Assembly (NCBI RefSeq): GCF_013425765.1
Contig: NZ_JACCJZ010000013.1
Span: 62,001 to 126,000 of the forward strand
From: Luteimonas deserti
Lineage (GTDB): Bacteria > Pseudomonadota > Gammaproteobacteria > Xanthomonadales > Xanthomonadaceae
Length of the DNA stretch: 64,000 nt
Direction of reading: 5' to 3'
In this document: positions 54,708 to 63,862 of the stretch, in pieces
Position numbering within the stretch: position 1 is the first letter of the stretch
How the letters are laid out: each line of letters begins with the position of its first letter
Position numbers and translations under genes: made by a program
The notes under the pieces: generated by a model
What the model was told of the DNA's origin: nothing
Databases searched by the model: none
The model's input: the letters and a program-made list of their open reading frames with translations, nothing else

Positions 54708-56942
54708 TCAATACAGATCGAGCGGATCGACGTCGAGCGACCAGCGCGCTCGGCGCGCTTCGGGCAGGGTGTGGATCGCGGCGAGAGCGGCGTCGAGCGC
54801 GGCGTGCAGGCGGCCGCGGTGGTCGGCCGAAAGCAGCAGCTGTGCGCGATAGACGCCGGCGCGACGCGGCATCGGTGCGGCCACCGGGCCGTCGATGGTC
54901 AGTGTCGGCGCGCCTTCGGCGGTGCGTCCAGACAGCGGCTGCAACACGCGGCGCGCGGCGCGCAGGAAGGCCATCGGCGGCTCGGCGTGCGGTGACTCGG
55001 CGCGCAGCAGGGCCATCGGCGCGAACGGCGGAAAGCCGGCGGCCTGGCGCTGTTCGAGCTCGCCGGCGGCGAAGGCGTGGTAACCGCCCCGGACCAGGGT
55101 CAGCAGCAATGGATGCTCCGGATGGTGGGTCTGCAACAGCACCAGGCCCGGACGCTGCGCACGTCCGGCGCGCCCGGCGACCTGGATCAGCAACTGGGCG
55201 AGCTTTTCGCCCGCGCGGAAGTCCGCCGAGAACAGGCCCTCGTCGACACCGACCACGCAGACCAGGGTCAGGTTCGACAGGTCGTGCCCCTTGGCCAGCA
55301 TCTGGGTGCCGACCAGGATCCCGGGCCGGCTGCCGAGCTCGGCGAACAGGTCTTCCAGCGCGTCGCGGCGGCGGGTGCTGCCCTTGTCGATCCGCAACAC
55401 CGGCACGTCGCCGAACCGCTCGGCCAGGAGGGCCTCGATGCGCTCGGTGCCCACGCCCTGCGGCTGCAGGCCGAGACTCGCGCAGTCGGGGCAGGCAGGC
55501 GGCGCGGGCGCGCGGTGGCCGCAATGGTGGCACTGCAGGCGACGGCCCACGGCATGCGCGGTCATGGGGTGCCCACGTTCGGGCGTGCTGCAGCGCGGGC
55601 AATGCGCGCTCCAGCCGCAGTCGTGGCACAGCAGTACCGGCGCGTAGCCGCGACGGTTGCGGAACACCAGGACCTGGCCGCCATCGCGCAGGGCCTGGTC
55701 GATCGCGGCCAGCAGCTCGGGCGACAGGCCCGCCTCGAGCGGACGCTTGCGCACGTCCAGCACGCGCACCGCCGGAGGTCGGGCGTCGCCGGCGCGTCGC
55801 GACAGACGCAAATGCAGATGGCGCCCGCTGATCGCGTTCTGCAGCGATTCCAGCGACGGCGTCGCGCTGCCCAGCACGACGGGCACATCCAGGGCCTTGC
55901 CGCGCACGAGGGCGAAGTCGCGTGCGTGGTAGCGGATGCCGTCCTGCTGCTTGTAACTGCCGTCGTGTTCCTCGTCGACGACGATCAGCCCGGCCTGCGG
56001 CAACGGCAGGAACACCGCCGAGCGCGTGCCGACCACCACCCGGGCCTCGCCGCGCAGGGCCGCCGCCCAGACCCGTGCCCGCTCGGCATCGGACAATCCC
56101 GAATGCAGGGCGTGCACCGGCACGCCGAGGCGGGCGCGGAAGCGCGCGAGCGTCTGCGGGGTCAGTCCGATTTCCGGCACCAGTACGAGGGCTTGGCGCC
56201 CCTGGGCCAGACAGCGCGCGATCGCCTGCAGATAGACCTCGGTCTTGCCGCTCCCGGTGACCCCGTCGAGCAGCAGTGACGCGAAGCCGTTGCAGGCCGC
56301 CACGGCGTCGATCGCGATCTGCTGCTCGTCGTTGGGTATGGGACCGGGATGCGGCTGCGGCGCGAGCTGCGAGGCCGCAACCGCGATCCGCTCGACCAGG
56401 CCCCGCCCGGCCAAGGTGCGCGCCGCCGGGCGCCACCGCTCGAGCAGCAGATCGAGGGCATCCTCGTCGCGCGGCCCGGCCTCGAGCAGGGCGGCGAAGC
56501 GGCGCGGTCGCGCATCGGGCTTCAGGTCCGCGAGCCCGGCCGCCCCGGCCCCGGTGAGGCGCCAGGCCCAGGCATGCGTCGCCGGCAGCGGCTCGCCCCG
56601 GCGCAGGGCCGCCGGGAGCGCGGTGGCCAGGACCTCACCCAAGGGCGCATGGGTGTAGCGCGCCAGCCAGCGCAGGGAGGCGTCGAGTTCGCCGAAAAGG
56701 ACGGGTGCGGCGTCGAGCCACCCGGTGGCCTCGCGCAGCGCCGCGGGCGCGTTCGTCGAGGGGCCTACCCCGGCCACGACGCCGACCAGCATGCGTGGGC
56801 CGAACGGCACCTGCACGCGACGGCCCACATCGGACGGCATGGCGCTTCCTGATCCGGGCGGGGGGCGGTAGTCGAACAACTGCGGCAAAGGCACCGGCAG
56901 GGCGACCTGGAGGACGTGGACGGGGTCGTTCAGTGCGGACAC
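54708..56942 (-). CDS. priA: Primosomal replication-restart helicase PriA
   Basis: A 744-residue superfamily 2 helicase of normal length. The N-terminal 3'-DNA-binding domain starts VLQVALPVPLPQLFDY. Walker A GVTGSGKTEVYLQ, the DEEHD box and VVLGSATPSLESL follow. The zinc region has the CHDCG ... CPRC and CHHCG ... CPDC pairs (about residues 445-500). It reloads DnaB at stalled forks. The gap upstream, shared with a divergent sigma-like gene, contains an inverted pair of perfect DnaA boxes. Confidence 0.97.
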   Translation of the reverse strand: MSALNDPVHVLQVALPVPLPQLFDYRPPPGSGSAMPSDVGRRVQVPFGPRMLVGVVAGVGPSTNAPAALREATGWLDAAPVLFGELDASLRWLARYTHAPLGEVLATALPAALRRGEPLPATHAWAWRLTGAGAAGLADLKPDARPRRFAALLEAGPRDEDALDLLLERWRPAARTLAGRGLVERIAVAASQLAPQPHPGPIPNDEQQIAIDAVAACNGFASLLLDGVTGSGKTEVYLQAIARCLAQGRQALVLVPEIGLTPQTLARFRARLGVPVHALHSGLSDAERARVWAAALRGEARVVVGTRSAVFLPLPQAGLIVVDEEHDGSYKQQDGIRYHARDFALVRGKALDVPVVLGSATPSLESLQNAISGRHLHLRLSRRAGDARPPAVRVLDVRKRPLEAGLSPELLAAIDQALRDGGQVLVFRNRRGYAPVLLCHDCGWSAHCPRCSTPERGHPMTAHAVGRRLQCHHCGHRAPAPPACPDCASLGLQPQGVGTERIEALLAERFGDVPVLRIDKGSTRRRDALEDLFAELGSRPGILVGTQMLAKGHDLSNLTLVCVVGVDEGLFSADFRAGEKLAQLLIQVAGRAGRAQRPGLVLLQTHHPEHPLLLTLVRGGYHAFAAGELEQRQAAGFPPFAPMALLRAESPHAEPPMAFLRAARRVLQPLSGRTAEGAPTLTIDGPVAAPMPRRAGVYRAQLLLSADHRGRLHAALDAALAAIHTLPEARRARWSLDVDPLDLY

Positions 56943-57380
56943 GCGTGCAGTCTAGCGGTCCTCACGACGATGCCCGCCCCAAGACGTGGCGCTTGCGTGT
57001 CGAAGTTGCCTCGGCCTGCACATAGTGCGCGCAAGTGACCGGAATCTAAGGGATTCGACTTTATCCACACGTCCTGTGGATAAGCCTGTGCATGACGCCC
57101 GGAATTCAACGCCGGACACGGTATTCAGGGCCTGTTTCCCTCGAATGGACAAAAAAGTGCCATCGGGTGAATTCTTTTTATTTTCAACAGCTTGCCCGTG
57201 AAACATTGCTGTCACGCAACATGCGGCTCGCAAGTTCTTCAGCGAAATGACAGCAACGTGATCCCTGTGGAGAACCTCCCGACCGCGTGTCGTCGGTGGA
57301 ACCGCTGCAGCCTCCGTTGTCAAGCGGTGAGCAGCAGGCGGGCGCCGCTATGATTGTTCCCGCTTCCGTTGCAGATCCCG
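56943..57380. other. Divergent intergenic region with origin-like features
   Basis: No gene is visible. The region holds an inverted DnaA-box pair (57061-57083) and an AT-rich patch around 57143-57187 (ACAAAAAAG and TTCTTTTTATTTTCAAC). It must also carry the promoters of priA and of the sigma-like gene. Confidence 0.55.
57061..57083. promoter_or_regulatory. Inverted pair of consensus DnaA boxes
   Basis: TTATCCACA (57061-57069), spacer CGTCC, TGTGGATAA (57075-57083). Both arms match the 9-bp consensus exactly and form a 23-bp palindrome. I found no third box within the gap. It could regulate priA through DnaA or act as a DnaA-binding site of the datA/DARS kind. It is not next to dnaA or dnaN, so it is unlikely to be the main origin. 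Confidence 0.75.
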
Positions 57381-58373
57381 ATGTCCACCTCCCCCCATCC
57401 CCCGCCCACCGGTGCCGCATCCGCCGCGGCTGCGTTTCTCCGCGGCATCGAGCGTCGCGCCGCGGTCTTCGCGCAGTGGCAGTGCGGGGACATCGATCTT
57501 GGCGACGCTGCGCTGGCCCGCGCGATGGCCGCGTTCGTGGCGATCGCTCCGACGACGGCCTTCGCCGAGTGGCCGCGCCGGTTCTGGTCCCAGCTGCTGG
57601 CGGCGCCCGGTCTGCGCTCGCCGGAACCGCTCGGCCCGGGTAGCGACGGTCTGCCCGCACTCCAGGCCCTGGCGGGGGGGCCACGGGTCACCGTGCTGTT
57701 GCGTCTGGTCGCGGGGCTGACCGAACACGAGGCGGCCACGGTGCTGGGTGTCTCCCGCGCGACCTACCGCCTCGGGTTGCAGCGTGCGCTGCCCCATCTG
57801 GCCGACGGCACCCCCGATGCGGAGGCCTGGCGGGCGCTCGCGTCCTCGGTCCAGGCCGAGGTGCGTGCGCTGCCACCGGATCGCCTTGCGCGCCTCGCGG
57901 GGCTGCGCGAGGCCGCGTTGCGCGGCGATGTCCTGCCGCCCCGGCGGTTTCCGCTCGCGGCGGCTGCGACCCTGGCAGCGGAACCCGTGGCCGACCACGT
58001 CGCACGCCGGCCGCGCTGGCTGTGGCCGGCGCTGGCCGCGGTGCTCGTGGCGATGCTGGCGGGGTTGGCCTGGACCTGGCGCGACGCCGTGCTCGCCGGT
58101 GCCGACGGCGACACCCCGATCCGGATCGAACCCCTTGCCGAACGCGGCCCGCCGCCGGGGCGGTACGACCCCGATACCGGGCTGCTCACCGAGCCCGACC
58201 TCGAACTGCTGATGGCCCCGGACGACGGCGCGGCCTGGCGCATGGACCCCGCCTTCTTCGCCTGGTTCGCCGCCCAGGACGGCCTGGGCGCACCCGACGA
58301 AGCCGCCGGCAGCGATGCGGATGCGGTCGAACCGAATGACGGCGCACCGGAGACCAGCGATGCGGAATTCTGA
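57381..58373 (+). CDS. Membrane-anchored sigma-region-4-like protein
   Basis: A 330-residue protein from the ATG at 57381. The first about 150 residues are helical. A helix-turn-helix (LTEHEAATVLGVSRATYRLG, about residues 115-135) looks like sigma-70 region 4. No region 2 is convincing. One membrane segment lies near 212-230 (LWPALAAVLVAMLAGLAWTW). The C-terminal about 95 residues are acidic and would be periplasmic. Xanthomonad genomes often label this gene as a sigma factor. The gene overlaps the DUF3106 gene by 14 bp. It may be a one-component membrane regulator rather than a free sigma factor. Confidence 0.7.
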   Translation: MSTSPHPPPTGAASAAAAFLRGIERRAAVFAQWQCGDIDLGDAALARAMAAFVAIAPTTAFAEWPRRFWSQLLAAPGLRSPEPLGPGSDGLPALQALAGGPRVTVLLRLVAGLTEHEAATVLGVSRATYRLGLQRALPHLADGTPDAEAWRALASSVQAEVRALPPDRLARLAGLREAALRGDVLPPRRFPLAAAATLAAEPVADHVARRPRWLWPALAAVLVAMLAGLAWTWRDAVLAGADGDTPIRIEPLAERGPPPGRYDPDTGLLTEPDLELLMAPDDGAAWRMDPAFFAWFAAQDGLGAPDEAAGSDADAVEPNDGAPETSDAEF

Positions 58374-58989
58374 GCGCCGGCGTCGCGCAGTGGCGGTGGC
58401 TGCGCTGTTGGCGGCAGGCGTGGCATCGGCCATGCCGGCGGGCCTGCCCTGGACCACGCTGCCGACCGCGGATCGCGAGCGTCTGACCGCGCGCGCGTCC
58501 AGGCTTGCGACGCTGGCACCCGACGAACGCGCGGCCCTGGCCGCCCGCGCAGCGCAGTGGCATGCCTTGCCCGCCGAGGTCCGCGCCCGGCGTCGCGCGG
58601 CCTTCGACGCGGTCGAGGCCATGCCACACGCCGAACGCGCGCGCCTGCAGGAGGCCGCGGTGCGATTTGCGGCCTTGCCGCCCGAGACCCGCAAGGTGCT
58701 CCGGGACCGTTTCGACAGCCTCGACAGCGCCGTGCAGCGCGGCTGGCTGCTCGGCCCGACGCTGGGCGCGGACTGGCCGGGGCTGCACCCCCTGTTCGCA
58801 GCGATGCCCGAGGCCCAGCACGCGCCCGCGATGCTCGCGCTGCGTGCGGCCTCGCCGCAGGCGCGCGCCGACCTGGCCGTCCTGGCCCAGCGTACGCCGC
58901 CGCAGGACCGCGACGCGCTGCGCACGGCCTGGCTGGAGGCGCCGGCCGCCACCCGCGATGCCTGGCTCCGTGCCCGGGTCGACCCCTGA
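58360..58989 (+). CDS. DUF3106-family exported protein
   Basis: A 209-residue protein from the ATG at 58360. A Sec signal (AVAVAALLAAGVASA) is followed by a helical, Ala/Arg/Leu-rich repeat domain. Repeated L-P-x-E-R/ARA patterns (LAPDERAALAARAAQWHALP, LPPETRKVL) are the mark of DUF3106. The function is unknown; a periplasmic chaperone or sensor like the CpxP/Spy type has a similar look. It is translationally coupled to the membrane sigma-like gene, so it may be its periplasmic partner. Confidence 0.8.
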   Translation: MRNSERRRRAVAVAALLAAGVASAMPAGLPWTTLPTADRERLTARASRLATLAPDERAALAARAAQWHALPAEVRARRRAAFDAVEAMPHAERARLQEAAVRFAALPPETRKVLRDRFDSLDSAVQRGWLLGPTLGADWPGLHPLFAAMPEAQHAPAMLALRAASPQARADLAVLAQRTPPQDRDALRTAWLEAPAATRDAWLRARVDP

Positions 58990-59028
58990 CGTCCCGATCC
59001 CCGGGGCTCGGGTTCCGGGTGCGCCCGT

Positions 59029-60186
59029 CTACAGCGTGTAGAGCGCGTACCCCGCCATCGGCATCGCGACGCTGAGAAACAGTGCGAAGTAGAGCTGGCT
59101 GATCACCGCGAACTTGAACAGCGTCCAGCCCCAGCCCTGGCCATAGACCCGCTTCTGCATCAGCAGCAGATAGACGGGCAGGGCCCACAACAGCAGGGCG
59201 CGCAGCCACTCCAGCCCGTCCGCCGCCCACGGCGCACGCGCGACCAGGGCGTGTGCGCCGAGGGTGCAGGCGAACACGAGCAGCAGTCCGAGCATCAACG
59301 CGGCGTGGCTGTACAGCCCGACGACGACGTGTTCGAGGTACAGCCGGCCCTGGAACAGATACAGCAGCTTGAGCAGCACCGCGAACAGCGGCACCAGGAT
59401 GAACAGTGCCGTGGGTGCCACGCCGAGCAGGGCCCGGACATAGGCGCCGGGATCGTCGCGCAGGCGCAGGAAATTGCGGTCGATCCGCTCGCTGACGGCG
59501 CTTCCGAAGGTCTCCGGGGCGCGGGCGCGGTCGGCCGCTTCGGCGTCGCTCGAGGACGCGACCGTCGAGGCCGCCGCCGAGGCCGCGGCCGCGTCGGGGT
59601 CGAGTGCCTCGATGCGTCGCCGGACCTGGTCGCGGATCTGCGCCTCTGCCTCGGCGAGCTGCGGCGCCACGCCGGGAATCGCGCCGGTGACCCGGCGCGC
59701 CTCGTCCAGATCGGCGAGGGCCGCCTCACCGATGGCCTCGACTTCGGTCACGCTCTCCGCGGCGGCCAAATCGGCGCGCATGTCCGAGGCCTGCACCATC
59801 GCGCGGGGGTCGAGGCCGGTCAGCGCATCCTGCACCACGAACTTGGCCACGAAGAATGTCAGCAGGGTGAGGATCACGAACAGGCGCATCGGTGCGACGT
59901 AGCGCACGCGGTGTCCGGCCAGATACCGGACGGCGATCAGGCCGGGCACGAACAGGTCGCGCAGCGTGCGGAAGATCCGTCCGTCGAGATGCCAGAACGA
60001 TTCGAACACCTCCTCCACCGCATGGCCGACGTGGCGGACGGGGCTGTGGGTGGATTGCCCGCAGGCATGGCAGAAGTCGCCCCGCAGCGGCGTGGCGCAG
60101 TTGTCGCAGGCGGTGGGCACGGCCTGGGCCGCACTCCCGGCCACGGCCGGAGGCGACGCATCGCCCGGTGCAAGGGATTCGGACAT
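59029..60186 (-). CDS. DUF3667-domain membrane protein with zinc ribbon
   Basis: A 385-residue protein from the ATG at 60186; the frame is open far upstream but only as noise. Residues 27-44 are a zinc ribbon (CDNC ... CHAC). About five membrane segments follow, with a long charged, helical loop (about 130-245) after the first one. The HLDGRIFRTLRDLFVPGL motif is characteristic of DUF3667. Function is unknown; it sits in the inner membrane. Divergent from the MATE gene. Confidence 0.85.
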   Translation of the reverse strand: MSESLAPGDASPPAVAGSAAQAVPTACDNCATPLRGDFCHACGQSTHSPVRHVGHAVEEVFESFWHLDGRIFRTLRDLFVPGLIAVRYLAGHRVRYVAPMRLFVILTLLTFFVAKFVVQDALTGLDPRAMVQASDMRADLAAAESVTEVEAIGEAALADLDEARRVTGAIPGVAPQLAEAEAQIRDQVRRRIEALDPDAAAASAAASTVASSSDAEAADRARAPETFGSAVSERIDRNFLRLRDDPGAYVRALLGVAPTALFILVPLFAVLLKLLYLFQGRLYLEHVVVGLYSHAALMLGLLLVFACTLGAHALVARAPWAADGLEWLRALLLWALPVYLLLMQKRVYGQGWGWTLFKFAVISQLYFALFLSVAMPMAGYALYTL

Positions 60187-60327
60187 GGACGGCTCGAGTG
60201 ATGGACGCGGGGCGATGCGCGCCGCTCCCCGACGCGCATCCTGGTCGCGGGCTACCATACCGGCCCTTCGCGCCCCGGCGCCAGCGCACGCATCGGGTCG
60301 CGCGCGGCCGCGGACGCCGTGAGCCCC

Positions 60328-61728
60328 ATGCCCGTCACCGCCGCCGATCCGCGCTTCCGGCATGAAGTGCGCCGCACCGCCGTCCTGTCCGCGCCCCTGG
60401 TGGCCGGGCATCTGGCGACGGGACTGATCGGTTTCGTCGACAGCGTGATCGCCGGGCGCCACGGCACGACCACGCTGGCCGCGGTGGCCGTGGGTACCGC
60501 GCTGTTCTGGCTGCCACTGATGGTGCCCATGGGCACCCTGATGGCCGTCCCGCCGTCGGTGTCGCAGCTCGACGGCGCGGGGCGCCGGGCCGAGGTCGGG
60601 CCGCTGTTCCGCCAGGCGCTGTGGCTCGCGGCTGCGCTCGGCATCGGTCTGTTCGGACTCCTCACTCTGCTGACCGCGGCGCTCGGGCCCTTCGGCATCG
60701 CGCCGGAGATCGTGCCCGGGGCGACGGCCTTCCTGCACGGCATCCGCTGGGGCGTCCCCGCGCTGACGCTGTATTTCTGCATGCGCTACCTCAGCGACGG
60801 CCTGCACTGGACCTTGCCGACCATGGTGTTCGGCTTCGGTGGCCTGGTGGTGCTCGCGCCGATGGGCTATGCCCTGGCCTTCGGCTGGGGCCCACTGCCC
60901 GAGCGCGGGGCGGGTGGGCTGGGGCTGGCCTCGGCGTTGATGATGTGGATGCAGGCGCTGGCGTTCGCGGTCTATCTGGCGCGCGCGAGGCGGTTCGCGC
61001 CGTACGCGCTGTTCACGCGTTTCGATATGCCGCACTGGCCGACGATCGGCTCCTTGTTGCGCACCGGCCTGCCGATCGGGGTGACGGTGACGATGGAAGG
61101 CAGTCTGTTCGTGGTGACGGCGTTGCTGATCGGGCGCCTGGGCGAGGTGCAGGCCGCCGCCCATCAGATCGCGATCAACGTCGCGGCGCTCTGCTTCATG
61201 ATCCCGTTCGGCCTGGCCGAGGCCACCACGGTCCGCGTCGGCCATGCGCTGGGACGCGGGCTGGGCAGCGCGGGCGTGCGCCGCGCGGGCTTCGCAGGGC
61301 TGGCGCTCGTGCTGGGCACGCAGACGGTGTCGGGGGCATTGCTGCTGCTGGGTCACGACCACGTGGTGCGCATCTACACCCAGGACGCCGCCGTCGCCAC
61401 GCTGGCGGGCACATTGCTGCTGTATGCCGCGGCCTTCCAGTTTCCAGACGGCATCCAGGCGTTGTCGGCCGGGGCGCTGCGCGGCCTGAAGGACACCCGC
61501 GTGCCGATGCTGCTGGCTGCCGCGGCCTACTGGGGTGTGGGCATGAGCCTCGGTGCCGGCCTCGGGCTCGGCCTGGGCTACGGGCCGCAGGGCATGTGGC
61601 TGGGCCTGATCGCCGGGCTCACGGTGGCCGCGGTGCTGCTGGGCCTGCGCTTCCTGCGCAGCAGCGCCCGGATCGGGTCGGTGCGCGCCGCGCCGGCGGA
61701 TCGCTCCGACGCGCATCGCCAGCCCTGA
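60328..61728 (+). CDS. MATE-family multidrug/sodium antiporter (NorM-like)
   Basis: A 466-residue protein with 12 predicted membrane segments. I chose the ATG at 60328; a GTG at 60319 adds three residues. The MATE repeats are visible: TGLIGFVDSVIAGRHGTTTL in the first half and GRLGEVQAAAHQIAINVAAL in the second. It should export cationic compounds using a Na+ or H+ gradient. Substrates cannot be read from sequence. Confidence 0.92.
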   Translation: MPVTAADPRFRHEVRRTAVLSAPLVAGHLATGLIGFVDSVIAGRHGTTTLAAVAVGTALFWLPLMVPMGTLMAVPPSVSQLDGAGRRAEVGPLFRQALWLAAALGIGLFGLLTLLTAALGPFGIAPEIVPGATAFLHGIRWGVPALTLYFCMRYLSDGLHWTLPTMVFGFGGLVVLAPMGYALAFGWGPLPERGAGGLGLASALMMWMQALAFAVYLARARRFAPYALFTRFDMPHWPTIGSLLRTGLPIGVTVTMEGSLFVVTALLIGRLGEVQAAAHQIAINVAALCFMIPFGLAEATTVRVGHALGRGLGSAGVRRAGFAGLALVLGTQTVSGALLLLGHDHVVRIYTQDAAVATLAGTLLLYAAAFQFPDGIQALSAGALRGLKDTRVPMLLAAAAYWGVGMSLGAGLGLGLGYGPQGMWLGLIAGLTVAAVLLGLRFLRSSARIGSVRAAPADRSDAHRQP

Positions 61729-61871
61729 ACCGCGCCCGCGCGGCACAGTGACCTCCGGCGGATGCACGGGGCCGACACCGCGGGTTAGGCTGCGCGGCGT
61801 ACGCGCATCGGTCCAGCCGTTCCGGCCCACGTCAGCGCGTGCTTCCCCCGCTTGTTGGAGTTGCATCGAGC

Positions 61872-63767
61872 ATGAGTACTGTGCAGCCACGCGCGCCGTT
61901 GACGCGCGTCTTCGTCGGCCTCTGGGACGGGATGAACTTCATCCGCCGGCTGGTCCTGAACCTGCTGTTCTTCGGTCTGCTGCTGCTGGTCGCGCTGCTG
62001 GTGCTGCTGGCCGTCGCCGGCGCCGGCTCGCGTCCGGCGCCCCTGCTGGAGCGGACCACCCTGGTGCTCGCGCCCGAAGGTGCGCTGGTGGAGCAGTACC
62101 GCACCGACCCGTTCATGCGCGCGCTCGCCGAGAGCGGCGGTGGCGGGGTGGGGGAAGTCCAGTTGCGCGACGTGCTGCGCGCGCTGGAGGCCGCGAGGAC
62201 CGATGACCGTATCGAACGCGTCCTGCTGCGCACCGACCGCCTGAGCTTCTCGGGGTATGCCTCCATGCGCGAGGTCGCGGACGCGATCGCCGAAGTGCGC
62301 GCGGCCGGCAAGCAGGTGGTGGCCTTCGGCGAGTACTTCGGCCAGCAGCAGTACCTGCTCGCCGCGCAGGCCGACGAGGTCTATCTCGACCCCGAGGGCG
62401 GCATGCTGCTCGAAGGGCTCAGCGGGTACCGCCAGTACTACCGCGAGGCGCTGGCGGACAAGCTCGAGGTCGACATGCACCTGTTCAAGGTGGGCGAGTA
62501 CAAGTCCGCCGCGGAGCCCTACATCCTCGACGGCGCCTCGCCCGAGTCCAAGGCCGCCGACCTGTTCTGGATGGGCGACATCTGGCAGCGCCACGTGGCC
62601 GACATCGCCCGGGCCCGCGGCCTGACCCCCGAGGCGATCAATGCCGGCATCGCCACGCTTCCGGCCGGCATCGAGGCCGCCCAGGGTGATCTGGCGCAGT
62701 ACGCGCTGGCCCAGGGCTTCGTCGACGGGCTGAAGACGCGCGAGGAACTGGAGCAGCTCCTGGTCGAGCGCGGCGTGGCCGACGACGATGCCGAGGGCGG
62801 CTTCCGCCAGGTGTCGATGCGCGGCTTCCTCGCCCACGTCGAACCGCGCGCGGGTGCCGCCGATCGCCGCAGCCAGGTGGCCGTTGTGGTCGCCGAGGGC
62901 GGCATCACCGGAGGCGAGCAGCCCCCGGGTACGATCGGCGGCGAATCGACTTCGGCGCTGCTGCGCGAAGCGCGTGACGACGATCGGGTGAAGTCGGTGG
63001 TGCTCCGCGTCGACTCCGGCGGCGGCGAAGTCTTCGCGTCCGAGCAGATCCGCCGCGAGGTGGACGCGCTCAAGGCCGCCGGCAAGCCGGTCGTGGTCTC
63101 GATGGGCGACGTCGCGGCGTCGGGCGGCTACTGGATCTCGATGAACGCCGACCGCATCTACGCCGATGCCTCGACCATCACCGGTTCGATCGGCATCTTC
63201 GCGCTGGTGCCCACGTTCCCGCGCACCCTGGAGAAGATCGGCGTGCGCACCGACGGTGTCGCCACCACGCCGTTTGCCGGGGCCTTCGATCTCACCCGCG
63301 AGCTGCAGCCCGAGGCCGGGCAGGCGATCCAGGCGATCATCGACCGCGGCTACCGCAACTTCATCGGCAAGGTCGGCGATGCCCGGGGCCGCAGCGCGGA
63401 GGAGATCGACACCGTCGCACGCGGACGCGTGTGGAGCGGCACCCAGGCCCTGGAGCGCGGCCTGGTGGACGAGCTGGGCGGCCTGCGCGCGGCTGTGGCG
63501 AAGGCGGCCGAGCTCGGCGGTATCGAGAGCGACCGGGTGCGCGTGCGCTACATCGAAAAGGCGGCGACGCCGTTCGGGCGCTTCATCGGCAATTTCGTCA
63601 CCAGCCGCGCCGGTCATCTGCTGGTCGGCAACAGCGAGTTCGCGCGTGGACTGCTGGCACGCGCGATGCCGCGGGCGGAGCAGGACCTCCGACTGCTCGA
63701 GAGCGTGATGACGCCGGCGCCGGGTCGTCCGGTCAAGGCGATCGCCTACTGCTTCTGCGAATTCTGA
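61872..63767 (+). CDS. sppA: Signal peptide peptidase SppA, 67K type
   Basis: A 631-residue inner-membrane protease with one N-terminal membrane segment (about residues 25-50) and two tandem peptidase domains. The start is the ATG at 61872. The catalytic Lys is in VGEYKSAAEP (about K211) and the Ser in GDVAASGGYW (about S417), matching Lys209 and Ser409 of E. coli SppA. It degrades cleaved signal peptides in the membrane. Two GC-rich hairpins follow the gene. Confidence 0.95.
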   Translation: MSTVQPRAPLTRVFVGLWDGMNFIRRLVLNLLFFGLLLLVALLVLLAVAGAGSRPAPLLERTTLVLAPEGALVEQYRTDPFMRALAESGGGGVGEVQLRDVLRALEAARTDDRIERVLLRTDRLSFSGYASMREVADAIAEVRAAGKQVVAFGEYFGQQQYLLAAQADEVYLDPEGGMLLEGLSGYRQYYREALADKLEVDMHLFKVGEYKSAAEPYILDGASPESKAADLFWMGDIWQRHVADIARARGLTPEAINAGIATLPAGIEAAQGDLAQYALAQGFVDGLKTREELEQLLVERGVADDDAEGGFRQVSMRGFLAHVEPRAGAADRRSQVAVVVAEGGITGGEQPPGTIGGESTSALLREARDDDRVKSVVLRVDSGGGEVFASEQIRREVDALKAAGKPVVVSMGDVAASGGYWISMNADRIYADASTITGSIGIFALVPTFPRTLEKIGVRTDGVATTPFAGAFDLTRELQPEAGQAIQAIIDRGYRNFIGKVGDARGRSAEEIDTVARGRVWSGTQALERGLVDELGGLRAAVAKAAELGGIESDRVRVRYIEKAATPFGRFIGNFVTSRAGHLLVGNSEFARGLLARAMPRAEQDLRLLESVMTPAPGRPVKAIAYCFCEF

Positions 63768-63774
63768 GTGCCCG

Positions 63775-63829
63775 CCCGCCGCGCGATGCGGCGGGCCGCG
63801 CCGGCCGACGGCCCGCCTCGATGGCGGGC
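63775..63829. terminator. Two GC-rich hairpins between convergent sppA and the sugar-kinase gene
   Basis: CCCGCCGC (63775-63782) pairs with GCGGCGGG (63788-63795); GCCCGCC (63811-63817) pairs with GGCGGGC (63823-63829). Neither has a proper T-run. They probably end one or both convergent transcripts. Confidence 0.5.
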
Positions 63830-63862
63830 TGTCGCGTTTCGGGGGCGGGTGGCCCGGCCGGA

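Noticed and set aside
57061-57190. Main chromosomal origin at the DnaA-box pair
   Set aside because: Only two boxes are present and dnaA, dnaN, rpmH or gidA are not nearby; a regulatory or titration site is more likely.
59029-61890. A 953-residue version of the DUF3667 protein
   Set aside because: The extra N-terminal part is antisense to the MATE gene and is His/Gln/Arg-rich noise; the true start is at 60186.
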